Shown: positions 1 through 12,960, numbered from the stretch's first letter. The stretch: 64,000 nt of DNA from Branchiostoma floridae (GCF_000003815.2 NC_049982.1:21586213-21650212), one strand, 5' to 3'. Numbers and translations are program-made. Notes: generated by a model from the letters alone, not told the origin.

Positions 1-931
1 GATTGGAGATAAAGAAATTGGTTATTTCAATGAAGTTAGTGTGTCCTGCATTTAGACTTAATTAGAGTTGGATATGACAATAGAACTTTTATAGAAGACA
101 TTGTGGAACATATTTCAATGCATTGCAACGTCATAAAAACGAACTGGAGAAAGAGAAAGTTGAACAAAGTCTTCTTTGGTACACAATCAATTTTCTTTCA
201 TTCTTCTGCAGAAGTTTCAACAACTTGTCAGTCATCTTTATCGGTACAAAGGACAAAAACTTTGTTCCCCAATCAGGAAATGGTTACCAGTTGATGAATG
301 CCACTGCATGAAGGGTTTGCCACAGACTATTTTTTGCGGTGATTTCATTTCCCAAAGAGGAGAAAATGGAGTGATTGTGGTGGTTATAAGTTTGAGGTAG
401 TGCTATAGTCACATACTGTGCAGTAATGGAAACACCAGCAGCGGTTTTGAGTTTGCATTAAAGAAGTGACTGTGAAAGCTGCAAACATGAAACCACCGCC
501 CAAATATAAAGAATTATGGTTTAGAGTGGAATTCCCTACCTGACACGGTGGTAATTGCTCCTACCATTGAGTCCTTCCGAGATGGTGTATTGTAATACAT
601 TTGTTTTGTAAAGAAGGCACAATTCAGCCTTTGGCTGCCACGCCGTTCTGACAAATAAACCATTTGATTGATTGATTGATTGATTCCGTGCCAGGCAGGA
701 GGCCTGCCCGCCTTAACCTGGGACCTCTACTCACCCCCGCCCCATACGTTGCCCCTCGCAGGGCTATTTGTGGTATTGATGACGATGATGATGATATAAA
801 TCCATAATTGAATACTAGTACGTGTATGCATGCAGTATTGAAACTTCATGGCAAAATTATGGCAACAAGCTCAATAAATATGCCTCCATCCAAGAGGTGT
901 TGCAAAAATTATAGATTATGAAGCTACACAC
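1..931 (-). other. Inside SNRNP200 intron 2; retroelement tail
   Basis: No further SNRNP200 exon was recognised here. Around 590-690 there is an AATAAA-like stretch followed by a (TTGA)n run at about 664-685, typical of the 3' end of a LINE- or SINE-type retroelement. The segment 400-560, with its ACCACCGC motifs, resembles 26.9-27.07 kb in gene B intron 5, so it is probably a diffuse interspersed repeat. Confidence 0.4.
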
Positions 932-1785
932 TTGGCCTTTCGTTCCTCCATGAGCGGTGGTTTGGTGCGCTGGTAGCGGTCACCCATGCGGCTCTCCTGC
1001 ATTTTCCCCACCAGGGACATAACCTCACCTGTCGCCTCATCGCGACTTCTGCGGTCAATCAGCGACCGGTCGGCTTGGAGAACAAGGTTGGAGTTCTGAA
1101 AATAAGAGTATGATTGCATAAGTTTTTTTTTTAGTCTTTGACTTCTTTCATGGCCGCGTGGCGCGTTGGTATACCCGATCCCTCGATCTCGGACGGTCCG
1201 GACAGTGCTTGGATGGGAGACCAACCAAGGACGTCCGGATTGCTGTAGCCTCACGAAGCTTTCCACGAAATCGTCTTCCGGGAGGGACGTAAAACGGGGG
1301 TCCCGTGCTCGAGGAGGTGCCTCGACCACGTTAATCAGCCTCATTACTCATAATGGGTACCTACTGGCTGGCAAAATACACCTGGTGATTATAATTTTCA
1401 TGCAGGAATAACTTTCACGAACTACAGATACATCTCGTTTCAAAAGTTTACTTTCAACAGGCGCACATCCTACATCTCAGTAAGTTAGTTTGTATGAATT
1501 TTTGAAAGGACATGTTGAAGCGTGTGGAAACACTCTTCCAAGTTAACCTGCCCCCCTCCCCCTTACGATCATGCGACACACACAACAAAACACGTTTTCA
1601 CGTGTCAAGAAAGTCATATCAAACTGGCAAAACTTGAGGAAACAAAGAAAAATTAAAGCAATCTGGCCATAGAAAATATGTTTATCTATTATCTGGTGAG
1701 CTTACAGTGTTGCAGGGTATTGATAAGTGTCATTTCTTACCGCTTTGTACTCGTACTGAAGCGAACGAGCCGAAGCGTCCGCCAT
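932..1785 (-). CDS. SNRNP200: SNRNP200 (Brr2 U5 snRNP helicase), first two coding exons, partial
   Basis: Brr2 is the DExH helicase of the U5 snRNP that unwinds U4/U6 during spliceosome activation in the nucleus. Two minus-strand coding exons are visible: 1741-1785 (ATG at 1785, 15 codons, donor GTAAGA) and 932-1095 (acceptor TTTTCAG, likely donor GTGTGT at about 931). The joined protein begins [15 protein letters not shown], then [38 protein letters not shown] and EERKAK. This matches my recollection of the conserved N-terminus of animal SNRNP200 almost residue for residue. The helicase and Sec63 modules are not in the window; the gene runs off the left edge. An open frame continues upstream of exon 2 into intron 1, but its sequence comes from a SINE and is not coding. 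The intron-2 donor is the least certain boundary. Confidence 0.88.
1153..1380 (+). mobile_element. 5S rRNA-derived SINE in SNRNP200 intron 1
   Basis: The segment 1180-1246 resembles 5S rRNA: CCCGATC, TCGATCTCGGA, then GCTTGGATGGGAGACC (the pol III internal box C) and TGCTGTAGCCT near the 5S 3' end. Part of the middle of the 5S molecule is missing. Downstream, to about 1380, follows a non-5S body with GGGACGTAAAACGGGG. A 5S-like head plus unrelated tail is the architecture of SINE3-class elements. It lies antisense to SNRNP200 within intron 1. It is not a functional 5S gene, since the 5' half is degenerate and no T-run follows the 5S-like end. Confidence 0.6.
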
Positions 1786-4700
1786 GATGCCTTCCCTGTC
1801 GTCGACCAAGCGTCGTCTTCTCGCGAGAGATTGCGGACTTCAACGTGATCGTTTTTCTAATCTGTACTTTTTCTTATCGTCGCTAGGGAGCGCTTATGGA
1901 TCTCATGCAAACCACCACTGCAGAAAATTGATTTCTGTATATAATATTGAAGAAGGACTCTGAAAAAGTAGAAATTCAAAACAACTGGAAAGCCAAAATA
2001 CCATAATGTCTAAAGTTTGATTGTTAACGGAAATTGAAAACTCTATCCTACTCTACTCCACTCCACTTGAGGGTCCAATGCTTGTTACGAGTTATTTCAA
2101 TAATTGTTGCCGACCCACTCTATTAAATTCACGTTATCAGTATATTGTTTGTGAAGCGTTATTGGACGTTTTAATTCTATGTAACGTTAATACATTATTT
2201 GTTATCCAGAATTCATTATAAATTATTATTGAATGAATGAATTATTGAGACATTCATCATTATTAGTGACGAGTAGACCTGCGGAGGCAATGTCAGATAT
2301 CAAACCCTCGAGCTTGGACATGAAACTCCTAAACACTCTGGAGACAAGACGATATAATTGTCACCGGCCCCACATCTCTCAGCTTTGACGCAAAAGTTCT
2401 GCCGCTAACGTTACATGTGAAAAGGTGATCCTGCAGAATGCTTGAAGAGCTTCAAAGGTTACTTAAGAATTGTGTGGATCCCCCCATGCAGACCCTCCCA
2501 CTATACTAAACTCTAGATCCCTATACTTTAGTTTACTTTATTCTATGCTATTACTCTACACTAGATCTACACTACACAAAGCATCTCTTCCTAGCAGAAA
2601 ATGAGCTTTCTAGGAATTATAACGGGTCCGTTATGGTGAATATTTTTTTTCTGCCAGTATTTGATATCAGAAGAATTTTCAAACATATTAAGTTATCTTT
2701 AGCGAAAATCGTACCATTCTCCAAAAGTGGGCGGGGAAGTCGGTTCGTGTTATTATTTTTTTGCTAACATCTGCTTGGAGATGAGACCTCTGACCGCCCC
2801 CTGACGACTGATGACGTCACCCATCAGCTGACCATCAGGGGTTAGACAAACTCCGGTACTAGAGGGCAATGACCTTGCGGTGGCACAGGAGGTAAATTCC
2901 TGACCAGAAAATAGCATCTGCCTCAATCGACGTAGGTTGATTACATTCTTTTTTTACAAATACTCTTACCTCAATTGTATCTGCTCAAAGCGTGCCCAGA
3001 TTTGCGTTCAGTTGCTGGCTGGATTTTGCTAAAAAAAAAAGATTATGGATATGGCGTCCATACGTCCATTTTCTTGGTAAACACACGCCGTGTATGAGAA
3101 GACCGTGAAATCCACCTCTGTCAACATTTGCTCAAAGTCTGACCGTAAGACTGTGGTGTGAATCAGCATTGCGTGATGTGTGGTAGGTAACGTATATAAG
3201 TACACCTTCCACTGTAATGTGTTGTGGAATCGGTGCAGTGTGGTTACAAACGTTACCGTGGCAAACCGTGGGTGGGGGAGGGCCACAAGTTGACCACAAC
3301 GCAACATACAAGGGACGACTAGAGACGGTATGTTTGCGTCTTAGATTATATCTTGTTATCTTTTACACGAAATGGACGCTTTTGGCATCATATTTTGCGA
3401 AGGAATTTGAGGAAATAAGTAAGTCAGTCCCTGGTCAGCAATCAAAGATGGTGTCTGCAAAATGTGTTGTGTACAATTTACTGTGTTGTGTACAAATACT
3501 ACATATTGGCGCAGTCGGACTGATAATTTTTGCATCCAAGGAGGTTCCTCTTCAACCTCCTTGTTTCATCTAACGTTACTATATTCTATGGTGTATTTGA
3601 TTGGCAAAGTTATATAGTTATATTGAGTCGACTATTAAAAGATTCAGTCAGCTTCCACAAAGACACTTTTGTGTCCACATAAATTAACGTTACGTTCTGA
3701 AGAATTTGAAACACAAATGGTGAGTAGAAATGGTCACCTGGCTCCTGGAATTCGAACCAGCACCGAATCCAGGCCACCAGCTTATAAACCCAATGCCGTT
3801 AACCACTACGCCAAAAGGTCGGACCCATTGGCTTGGCCAGTTTGATGGGGCTTGACCCCACTGTTACAAATTAGCATCAAGGTTCACGGAAAAGTTTACC
3901 TTTACAGTAAGATCTGTTTGGAGATTAGGTTACCACACCCCAGCCTGATGTCAAAAATATCTATTGATAGACATTTAGAAATTTTTGACGTTGGGGTCTG
4001 GTATTCAGGCTATCATATGACATATCCCCAGCAAATGGTAAGTCTCTGCTGCAGCCGCGCTTTCTAGTGGAATGCATCAAGTTTAAATAGTTTGCATCTG
4101 TAGCTCGCTTTCTCAGTAGCTTAACATGTACCAGCAGTGTTAATTTTCTTTCCTTCAAGCCGATACTATCAATGCAATGATAGATCTTTAGTGCACTGCA
4201 TCATTCTTTTACACCAAAAAAACGTCAGAAATTCGCACACATATAAATGCTACAAGTACATTTGTTCAGCACAATGTAACTTACTGATAAAGGATTAAGT
4301 TGCCGGTGAATGTAATAAAAAGTATGGTGGAGTTTAATTCATAGATTTGGTGGATAAGGTATGTAACAAATTACACTAGGACTTGTAAGAATTTCTCAGA
4401 ATGAGTGGAATCGCCATTACGATATCGGGAAAATTTCTCCCGAAAGGTCCGGACCATTGGTACGATACCTTACCGATAGCTTAGCAGGGGTCCCCGACAG
4501 CTTCGTGTGCGTGTAGATACTTCCCGACTTCGGGAAGGCTCATTAGCATATAACGCCATTTGGAAAATCGCGCTATATGTTTATGACTGCAAGCGCCATG
4601 GGTGTCCGGCCCCCTACGTTCTAGATCCCTCCCGACATCTCCACAGATATCGGTAAAAACTGTGTGTAGATTGGGCCTTAGTCAGGCTACTGTAATTCCT

Positions 4701-5320
4701 GATTTTTTCAATGTACTTTTATGTTCACAGTTTTCACGGTGATGACTGTAACGTGACCTTATCATTACTGATAACAAATAATACATGAGACTTTTTAATG
4801 CCCACCTGCCACCACAGTGAACATTTAGTTCCGAGAACAAGTTGAATTTTCTCAGACCGTGAAAGTTTGGTACCGAGAAGACAAAGTGAATTACAGTATG
4901 TCATTTGTTTGTGGTATCTGGAACAAGCCAGCACCCCCACCCCCGTAAAAGTTTGTTTGAGCTAACGCCTGATAATCGACAAAGCTGGGTAAATAGGAAA
5001 ATTGACTTTCCAAATAAGTGGTCTCTACAGTGTATTAGAACACAAATGTCACCATTAACTTACTAGTAGATCTATATAAGTTTGACTTATATTGTAGAAA
5101 AAAATTAAATTGAAATAAAATGGACTATGAGCCCACAATGGACTTTTCTGATGCATGACTCTATCCAGCTTGCATGTTTGATTGAACTTAAGGTTCTCCC
5201 TTCTGAGATAGCTTTTTGGTACATATTTGTCTTAGTGACGAGTTTATGCAACAGTAAAGAGGTTAAAGGTGCAATGTAGGAGGAACATTTGTTGATTAGA
5301 TGTATGTCAAACACTGAATT
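1786..5320. other. Intergenic: SNRNP200 upstream and gene A 5' region
   Basis: Holds the SNRNP200 promoter (start codon at 1785, minus) and, somewhere, the unseen first exon of gene A. A perfect cAMP-response palindrome TGACGTCA lies at 2812-2819. No coding exon is supported. A tRNA-like SINE fragment at 3745-3850 is listed separately. Confidence 0.35.
3745..3850 (-). repeat. tRNA-like SINE fragment
   Basis: Read on the minus strand, an A-box-like TGGCGTAGTGG (3803-3813) precedes a B-box GGTTCGAATTCC (3747-3758), spaced as in a tRNA gene. No good acceptor stem is evident, so it is a tRNA-derived repeat rather than a tRNA gene. Confidence 0.45.
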
Positions 5321-5359
5321 TGTATTTCTTTCAGAAATAAAAGTTGTTCATGCACCACC

Positions 5360-8300
5360 ATGAGTAAGAGGGTGTCCATCGCCGCAGTTTTTGAGGAAGA
5401 GGATGATGATGATGCAGGGTCCGCACAGGAAGTCGTGACGTCGGCCATGTCTGCCGTAGCCGGTAACGACTGTTTGGTATGCGGAGAAAAAGCATCAGGG
5501 TTCCACTACGGAGTCTTCAGCTGTGAGGGCTGCAAGGGTGAGTGGAGTCCACAGCAAAACAGTACCTACATCATGTATTACATACAACATGTAGTACATA
5601 CCGGTACAACAAGTTTTATGATAGCTGAAGACTGCTGCACAAAAACCTATTGGTGGCAAGGACTTAGGTGGTTAAGGTTATTGACTTAGGGTACAAAAGT
5701 TCTGGATTAGACTATTTAAAGTCCCTAGCTCGACTTAGGAGAAAGTAAGCTTCACAGGAAACACAACATTTTTTCCTAGGCCTTACTATAAAGGATGGCT
5801 ATTATCAGAAAACAGGAAACTATCAGAGAAAATGAAAGCTATACCGGGAAGACCAGCTTTTTGCTTTGTGTTCCCCTAGATTGCTTTTGCCACTACAAAT
5901 ACCCATAAGATCTTCTCAACCAAGATCTTCTTACTAGTATGTCCCCCCTCCCTTTCCCAACACCACACTTACTGCAGGGTTTTTCCGCCGAAGTGTGACC
6001 CGAGGCCATGTGAAGGTCTGCAGATGGGGGAACCAGTGCAGTATGGACCTGTACACCAGGAGGAGATGTCCCGAGTGTCGCCTCCGGTCCTGTAAGGCTG
6101 CTGGCATGAGACCTGACTGTAAGACCCTTCCTTGTGTGAATAGATGTAGAACATTATACCATTGTTATCAAATATTTCCCCCTCCCTTTGTCACCTCCTT
6201 GAACAGAGGTGTCTATCAGTATGTGTTCCCACATTTATGATTTATTACCATATGCGGGTATGTATGTATATATTTGATGGAACACATTTTTACTGTATAA
6301 AACTGTGGAGAGTAGTGCCATTCGGCTTTCTTTGTTTTACAGGTTTGCTCTCCCAGGCCCAGCGCAGGTCGAAAGCAATGTGGCGGAAAATCAACGAAAA
6401 CACTCATCCAGCAAAGACCACTGCTAGTGCTACTGCTAGTACTAGTACTACCGAGGCGTCTGCCGATCAAGACCAACCAGAAGTGCCACCAACAAATGAG
6501 AGTGCTGAAGAGCCATCACCAAGGTTACCGGTGTGTCCTGACTCTAGCCCTAGCTGTCCCCAGCTCCAGGATGTGTCATCATCCTCCGTTACTCTACCTT
6601 CCATAGAACAAAGAGAGATAAAGACTGAGAAAATATCTCTGCCTGCCAGGGAGGTAACATCCTCAAGCATGCCGACAGGCCCGCCCATGACCAAACAAGC
6701 CTTTCACGCCTTTGCGGCCAAGGCTGGCAGAGACATGATGTCATTTATATCTCTGTTGGCCCACGACCCCGAGATCCTGTCCCAACCAATCAAAGACAAC
6801 ATCACTGACGTACCCCATTGTACGGACAGCACGTCTGACCGCAGTCCATCCTTGAGTATCTCTCTTTCTTGCGCGGATGCTGCTGCATCAAAGCCCTCCA
6901 CGTCAGCTGAAGGACTTTTGCCTGCTACAGCCAATCAGAATGTAGAACTGACCAAATCACTAACCTGCAGGGCGTCACCTGTCCAGGGGAGTGACTCATG
7001 CTCAGGAATAACTGATGTTGCCAGCGGTAGCACAGCAGGGAAAGAGGATGATGATAAAGCAGCCCTTGTGGCTAGACGGGACAAAGGGCCTGCTTTTATA
7101 CAGCACCTTTCTTCACAAAATCTGGTAATTACTTTAAATTTCTAGAATTCTGTTTTTGCAAAACCTCAGGAGCATAGCCTTTTGCATATTCATGTCATGA
7201 TAGATATTGCTATCAATACAACTTTACAAGTCAGCCAATGTGGTAATGTGTATTCAATGTATGTTGGATATCAAAGTAGTTGGTTGTAGTTCATCATCGT
7301 ATTTGGTTGTAGGTACAACATGTTTGTTTACGTACAAGTTTGGCTTTTTCAAATGCATTCAAGAGCCTTACAATTTGGTCACTTATTTTGATGACTTTGG
7401 ATAAAATGATAAAGTACTCAGTGAAAGATTATTATATTTCAGCCATACCATATATGGTATGGTGAAATATATTGTATTCGTAATGTTTCTTTCTTTCTTT
7501 CTTTCTCCTGTCAAATCTTCAAAGCGATTCATCTCCGTCGTTCCATGACCTAATGACCTGAAATTTGGCACAAGGGTAGAGTGGGTCAATACCGAGGTGT
7601 GTTTTTCATATTTTTTTCATATCTGCCTCTAAAATGATTTTATTGAAGTTTAAAGGTCATGTTTTTACCAAAACGGTATATTGTGGCACCCTGTTCCCTT
7701 GAATTACAATGGAATGACCTTAAATTTGGTGTAGATAGGCATTAGATAGTTGTTAAAATGATCCAAGTAAATTTTTTGGCATAAACCAATTTCAAATAAT
7801 TAATTTCTGCACTTTTCTGAGGGAAAATTGGTTTTCTTTCGGTCTTCTCCCGTGAACTCCAGTGACCCCAGAGCCCACACGTGCCAGGTGCCAGCGGTCT
7901 GGGGAGAGCGAGAGTTAATTACTTTATGGACGCCAGCCAATCAGCGACGAGAAAGGCGAATGCTAGTTAATATTCATAAGCGGGGCCTTGCAATCCCGTA
8001 TATACACAAACAGATGCATATTACAGCCTTACAGTGGCCATATGGTACCCTGTGCCCGGTTTGAAATTGTAGTTTGCGAGGATTTGGAGTTCAGACAGGG
8101 TCATTTGAGGGGTAGCGGACGGTACGTGTGCATTGAACGTTAGTGTCGATGACTTTACCAACATTCCGCACGGCACTATCAATCATTTTCGGCAGATTTG
8201 GACAGGGAAAATTGGACAGTTTGAGTTTAGTTTTGATACGTAAGTTTGACAGTGGCGAGAATGGATGTATTTTTCCCGAACAAATGTAGGTACTTCTAGT

Positions 8301-11300
8301 ATTGTTGTTGTTCTTTTTTGACGTAAACTTTGTACATTCAATTTGTAAGTAACTTTAAACTGCCAGAGTTTGAGCCCAATAAAACACTCTCAGTACCAGA
8401 GTATCACAACTGACCTCCGAAAAGAAACCCCCGAACAAGGTAGAAACACGTATCCTCCAGGTCTCGCACGCTACGAGCAGGAAATTATAACACTCAGACA
8501 AGATTACGTCCGATGGCTCAGCGGATTGCATACAAAGTAAAACAATTTAACAGTGGTATGCAGGGGCATATACTTAACAAAGAATTCGAAGGAAAATGAA
8601 ATATATAGATAAAGCCAAATCAAATTAACTTGTTGGTCCTGGGATTTTTCAGAAAAGAAATGAAGCGACAGAGTGGTAAAATTCTTGTAAAAATTCGAGA
8701 CGTCTCCGTTTATGCAATGGCTCATACAAAACAAGAAGAAGATTGAAGTTTTTAGTTTAAAAAAAAAAAACACTCCTACTACACAGTACCTGCACCTGCT
8801 TGACAATTATTAAAACATATGCCCTACTTGCTTAAAAAAAAGTTAACTGCAATAATAAATGTACCCACATCACAAGGAGATTATGACGGTACTTAGACCT
8901 AGTTATCGAAATGGAAATTGTTGAATGGCTTCATGTAATTTCATGATGAAAATCTTCTTAATGGAAGATGCGTTTTTTTCACTCTCGGAAAAATAGGAGC
9001 TGCCGCAATTCTAAGAACCAATCAGTTATGCATAGGCGCTCCTGTGGAAGATTATATTCTTCCATATGGGCCCGGGGCATATTGGGCAAGCTCTGTTTTG
9101 ACCTGGAGTCAATTCACAATATTAGTTCTCTTTTGGAGATAACTTACAGTTAAAATATTGCATTTTTGCGCAGGAGTGACTTGGAACAGTCCAATGTTGC
9201 GTGGGAATGGGTATGGCTGAAATATGCTGTATTTGCACCCAAGCAAATGTCGGCCTTTCTAGTTATGTGACATATTTGTATGTAAGAAAAAATGGATGTA
9301 TAGCACTGATATGCAAAACATGTCATGGTGTGCTTTATCAATAATTAATGATGAGAAATATGTTTTCAGGCAATCCTTTCAGAAATTCTGGCATTCAAGG
9401 AAAAAACTGTGGAGGAAGGACGTCGCAACATGCTGAGAATATGGCAGGTAGGTATGACATAAACAGTAGAAGCTGTTTAATTGCACACCCTATTTGCCAG
9501 TGTATTTCATGCAATTATCCAGCTGGTGCAATAATGCGAAATTATCCAGCTGGACTGTACCTGTTTGGAATTTGGGGATTCCGTTAAGTTAACAGAAGTA
9601 TGCATTAATCCGCTGTGCAATTAACTGTATTCTACTGTACCAGCAGTGTGTAACAAGTTATTTTGTGTTTTCAACTTTTATCAGATATGAAACTCCTCAT
9701 CAAGTGCAGAATGCTAGGCAAAGCACTGATCTTCATACCTTTTTATCTTACAGAATTGTATTGGGTTTTTTTTTGCAAATGTAGGAAACCCAGGCTTGCA
9801 AGACGTTGGAGGAAAAACAGATGGTCCAAGTACGGCATATGAATGACGGGGTGGGGAAGGTCATTGCCTTCATCAAAACACTTCGAGGGTTCAATGACCT
9901 TGCTGTTGAGGACCAGGTCGCTGTTGTAAAGGCATGTTTTTTTTATTTTACTTTTTCGAGTTGCAAAGTTTGTCTGCATTTAAAGCACATTTTAAGCACT
10001 ACAACCCAGAAAAGTTTGTTGTGGTAAAACGTACATCAGGTTACAGCTATCAAGTTAGTTCACCTGTGGTTTTGAAACTGACAACAGACTGTGTGTATGT
10101 GTAGCTTTGTCTTGTATTCTAGTACTGCAACTGGAAAAAATGGCAGATTTTGTAACATAGAAACTGCATCTAAAATGTCGTATCAGTTGTTGTAGGACTT
10201 GGTGAAGAAAAACTAGATGATTCTTGGAGAAAAAAAGACTTCACAAGTGTGTTGATAGAGGAATAACATTTATCATTTGTTCCAGGGGTCCATTTTTGAG
10301 TACTTTTTGATAAGGGTGTGTCTGGTCTTCAGAGAGTCTGGGTTGGGACTTCAGGACCTACAAGGGCTACTGTCTACCAGTGAGTGACATTTTTCACTTT
10401 GTTTTAAAGTAAAATGGTAGACAGAAGTACATATCAACATCTGGTATTTGTCTTGTTCTAGCTTCAAGTTGTGTCTTTAATTGCTGCTCTTTCAGATAGT
10501 CTTCACCAGTAGCAAATTGGCATCTCAATATGCTTGGATCCACATGGCCCTCTGTAATGTCATAGTAACGGGAAGGAACAGGCATTTGTAAGTCCTATTC
10601 CCATTGCACTACTTCTGAGAAATATTCCATATGTGAACAAATTGATGATAAAAGAGCCAAACATTTCAATGGTAATGTTGTATTTACAGGGTCAACATAA
10701 CAGGTAACAGGTTCCTTGTTGTTCTATGGGGAGGCAGAGGAGCAGACTGGAGCTAGAGTAGGGTACATTCCATGCATATCCTGATAGGGGATTATGTTAT
10801 GGTCAAAGTTTGGTTTCCATTGATTAAGCTGATTTCCTAAGAGACAAAGACATGTCATGGAAGACAGAAACTCAAGAGTGGACTAAGTCCTGAAATGACA
10901 GTCTCTGGGCAGAGTGATGTAAATGTACAAACTTTTGTCCCCACAGTGTACACAGCAGAATCCATGACAACATTTCAGAGGTGGTTTGAAGGCATCTGGA
11001 GGTTGAACCTGGACCCAGTCACCATGTACCTCCTCCTTACTGTGGTGGTGCTGTCACCAGGTTTGTAAAGAAAACATCTCCACCAGCTCTGCTGGATTCA
11101 GTCATTCATTGTAAAAGATGTTCAGACATGGTCTGAGACAGTTTGTTACTTGAGTACTTAATTTTTTAGACATTACTCCTTTGAAAGTTGATCACGATCT
11201 TGAAACAAGCGGATTAATTGACAATGTACACTTCTAGTATCTTGAGAAAATGTGATTCTAGTGTATACTAATATTCCATGTGTTTTTTGTGTAATCTTCC

Positions 11301-11541
11301 AGATCGCCCAAGAATCATGAACGTTTCCGACCTGGAGAAGTCGCAGGCACAGTACCTGGACTGTCTGCAGGCGTACTGTAAGGTGGCTTACCCCGACCAA
11401 CCGCTGATGTTCGCACGGCTCATGGGCAAGCTGACGGAAGTGCGGCAGGTGGGCCTCATGGTGGAGAGCTGTCTGAACACTGACTGTAAAGCCATCATCA
11501 AGAAACAACCTGTCTTACCAGAGATCTGGGACCAGGACTAG
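5360..11541 (+). CDS. Nuclear receptor A, NR1H (FXR/LXR/EcR) type, 590 aa
   Basis: Ligand-regulated transcription factor acting in the nucleus, probably as an RXR heterodimer (family knowledge). Exons: 5360-5537, 5978-6118, 6343-7124, 9370-9447, 9785-9931, 10286-10379, 10947-11060, 11303-11541; total 1773 nt. Zinc finger 1 uses Cys 38, 41, 55, 58 with P-box CEGCKG; finger 2 uses Cys 74, 80, 90, 93. The C-terminal extension [16 protein letters not shown] resembles EcR/FXR. Hinge about 108-360, Ser/Thr-rich, with a SUMO-like IKTE and motif [19 protein letters not shown] about 361-590 ends in helix 12 VLPEIWDQD, like FXR. Oddities: an extra phase-0 intron (7125-9369) splits the LBD start, giving a 26-codon exon 4, and the exon 5 donor is GC (AAG|GCATGT). 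The start follows an acceptor at about 5333, so a 5' non-coding exon lies upstream. The poly(A) site was not identified. Confidence 0.9.
7440..7760. repeat. Interspersed repeat in gene A intron 3
   Basis: Starts with the palindrome CCATACCATATATGGTATGG, then a TTTC run, then two related units, ATGACCTGAAATTTGG (about 7554-7569) and ATGACCTTAAATTTGG (about 7714). Internal repetition suggests a decayed transposon. It carries a perfect DR2 of receptor half-sites at 7546-7559. Confidence 0.4.
7935..8245 (+). promoter_or_regulatory. Possible internal promoter and alternative first exon in gene A intron 3
   Basis: A CCAAT box (AGCCAATCAGCG, about 7937-7948) is followed about 55 bp later by a TATA-like CCGTATATAC, then about 230 bp of moderately GC-rich sequence ending in a strong donor, ATAC|GTAAGTT (GTAAGT at 8240-8245). 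Splicing to exon 4 at 9370 could make an LBD-only transcript. However, the frame from the ATG near 8148 would not match, so translation would need an ATG further downstream. Speculative. Confidence 0.25.
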
Positions 11542-12960
11542 TCTCTAACTAATCTCCAAGCAGATCTATCAAGGACAAAGACAGTATATAAGGGCTTTGT
11601 TTTTCAGTTGGGCACAGTTCAGTCCTTGTATACTGTCTTTACCCTTGTTAAAACTGCTTGGATTTTACTGTTGCTAGTCCACAGCAATGGAACTCTTGGT
11701 TATCGGGATCTCCTGTCATTTTTTTTTCTGATTTGAAAAAGGAAAAAGATCAAATGTACTGTAGATTAATTTTACGTTGGAAGGGACTTGATTTTGTGGT
11801 AGGGAATAAGAATTCACAGTTTGTATTGGTTACAATGTGGTGATTTCATGGTAGGGAGATCCTTGTGAAAACTGGTAACCCTAAATGTTTCAAAATTTAC
11901 AGTTCCATTCAGGCTATGTACCTTTACAACCCAAGTCTGTGTGTTCATAGTTGGTAACAATTTCCATTTCTTTATGTCACGAGGTTCAGCTTTTTATCAA
12001 GATTAGATTATATAGTTCCGGTGAATGTCATGGACAATACACATACATGCACACACACACTTACTATCCGGTTTATTGTCAGTTACTTCCTGAAGACTCA
12101 AAAATGTTTGCCTTATGTAAAAAAAAGAACCACATTTTGGGTATTGATGGTCTTTGATACTAACTACAATGTATGTGCTATTGGCTTTTGGGAACTCTAT
12201 TCTCAGATTTTTAGAATATTGTAGAGAAAGAGCTACTGTAGTTTATATAGTAGGGAAAACAAATGATTTTCAGTTGTGCTATTGTCTGCCATACTGGATG
12301 GTTAGACCTGGAAGTTACTAGTACCAGGTGAATTTGAGTTTGATTTGCATAAATTACATGTAATCCTGACATTAGACAGATATGCAAATTTTAAGTCTGA
12401 CTCTTCTAGCATGCTGGCTGTGGGTTAGGTGTTGTCATATATCATACTGTATTTCTCTTGTTTACTTTCTAACATATACAGTTTATAAAGGGTTTTCATA
12501 TCATTTGCCTGTCATTAGAATTTTTCCGTGGTCACTACTGACCAGAGGAGGTCATATATTTGCATGTTGGAACACATTGGTAAGGTAGTCATTTATTGAC
12601 AAAGCCTATCTGGCTGGTAATGGCCTCTCGCACTCTGGGGCAGACCCCCTACACTTATTGATGAGTGTAATGTATGGTAGATTCCTTAACGTGGAGAGGT
12701 TTAATGCCTGATTCTTAAACACAAACATGGGACCTTACCCTTCCAAATTACACTCAACACAAAAATCTTGATTAATCATTTTTATTTATGAGCATCAGGT
12801 CTGCTTCTGTGAGTAGGAGTAGTAGGTAACATCCAGTTTTTGAATGTACTGCTGCGTGGGTGCCTGACAGGGGTAGGCAGCAGTCTGCTAGTCTTCACAC
12901 CACGGCTCTTTGCAGCAGGTTCACACTCGTAAGGCCGCACACATTGATGTCCTTGAGTAT
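11542..12960 (+). other. Gene A 3' UTR and AT-rich intergenic DNA
   Basis: Follows the gene A stop. No coding signal. The 3' UTR presumably lies here, but no convincing AATAAA close to the stop was found; AT-rich sequence continues into the transposon cluster. Confidence 0.35.

Noticed and set aside
1180-1246. A functional 5S rRNA gene
   Set aside because: Only part of the 5S molecule is present, the middle is deleted and no terminator follows; it is SINE-like.
1166-1344. Minus-strand frame extending SNRNP200 exon 2 upstream, and a plus-strand frame here
   Set aside because: The extension consists of 5S-derived SINE sequence, and a clear acceptor plus the conserved exon 1 at 1741-1785 explains the true N-terminus.
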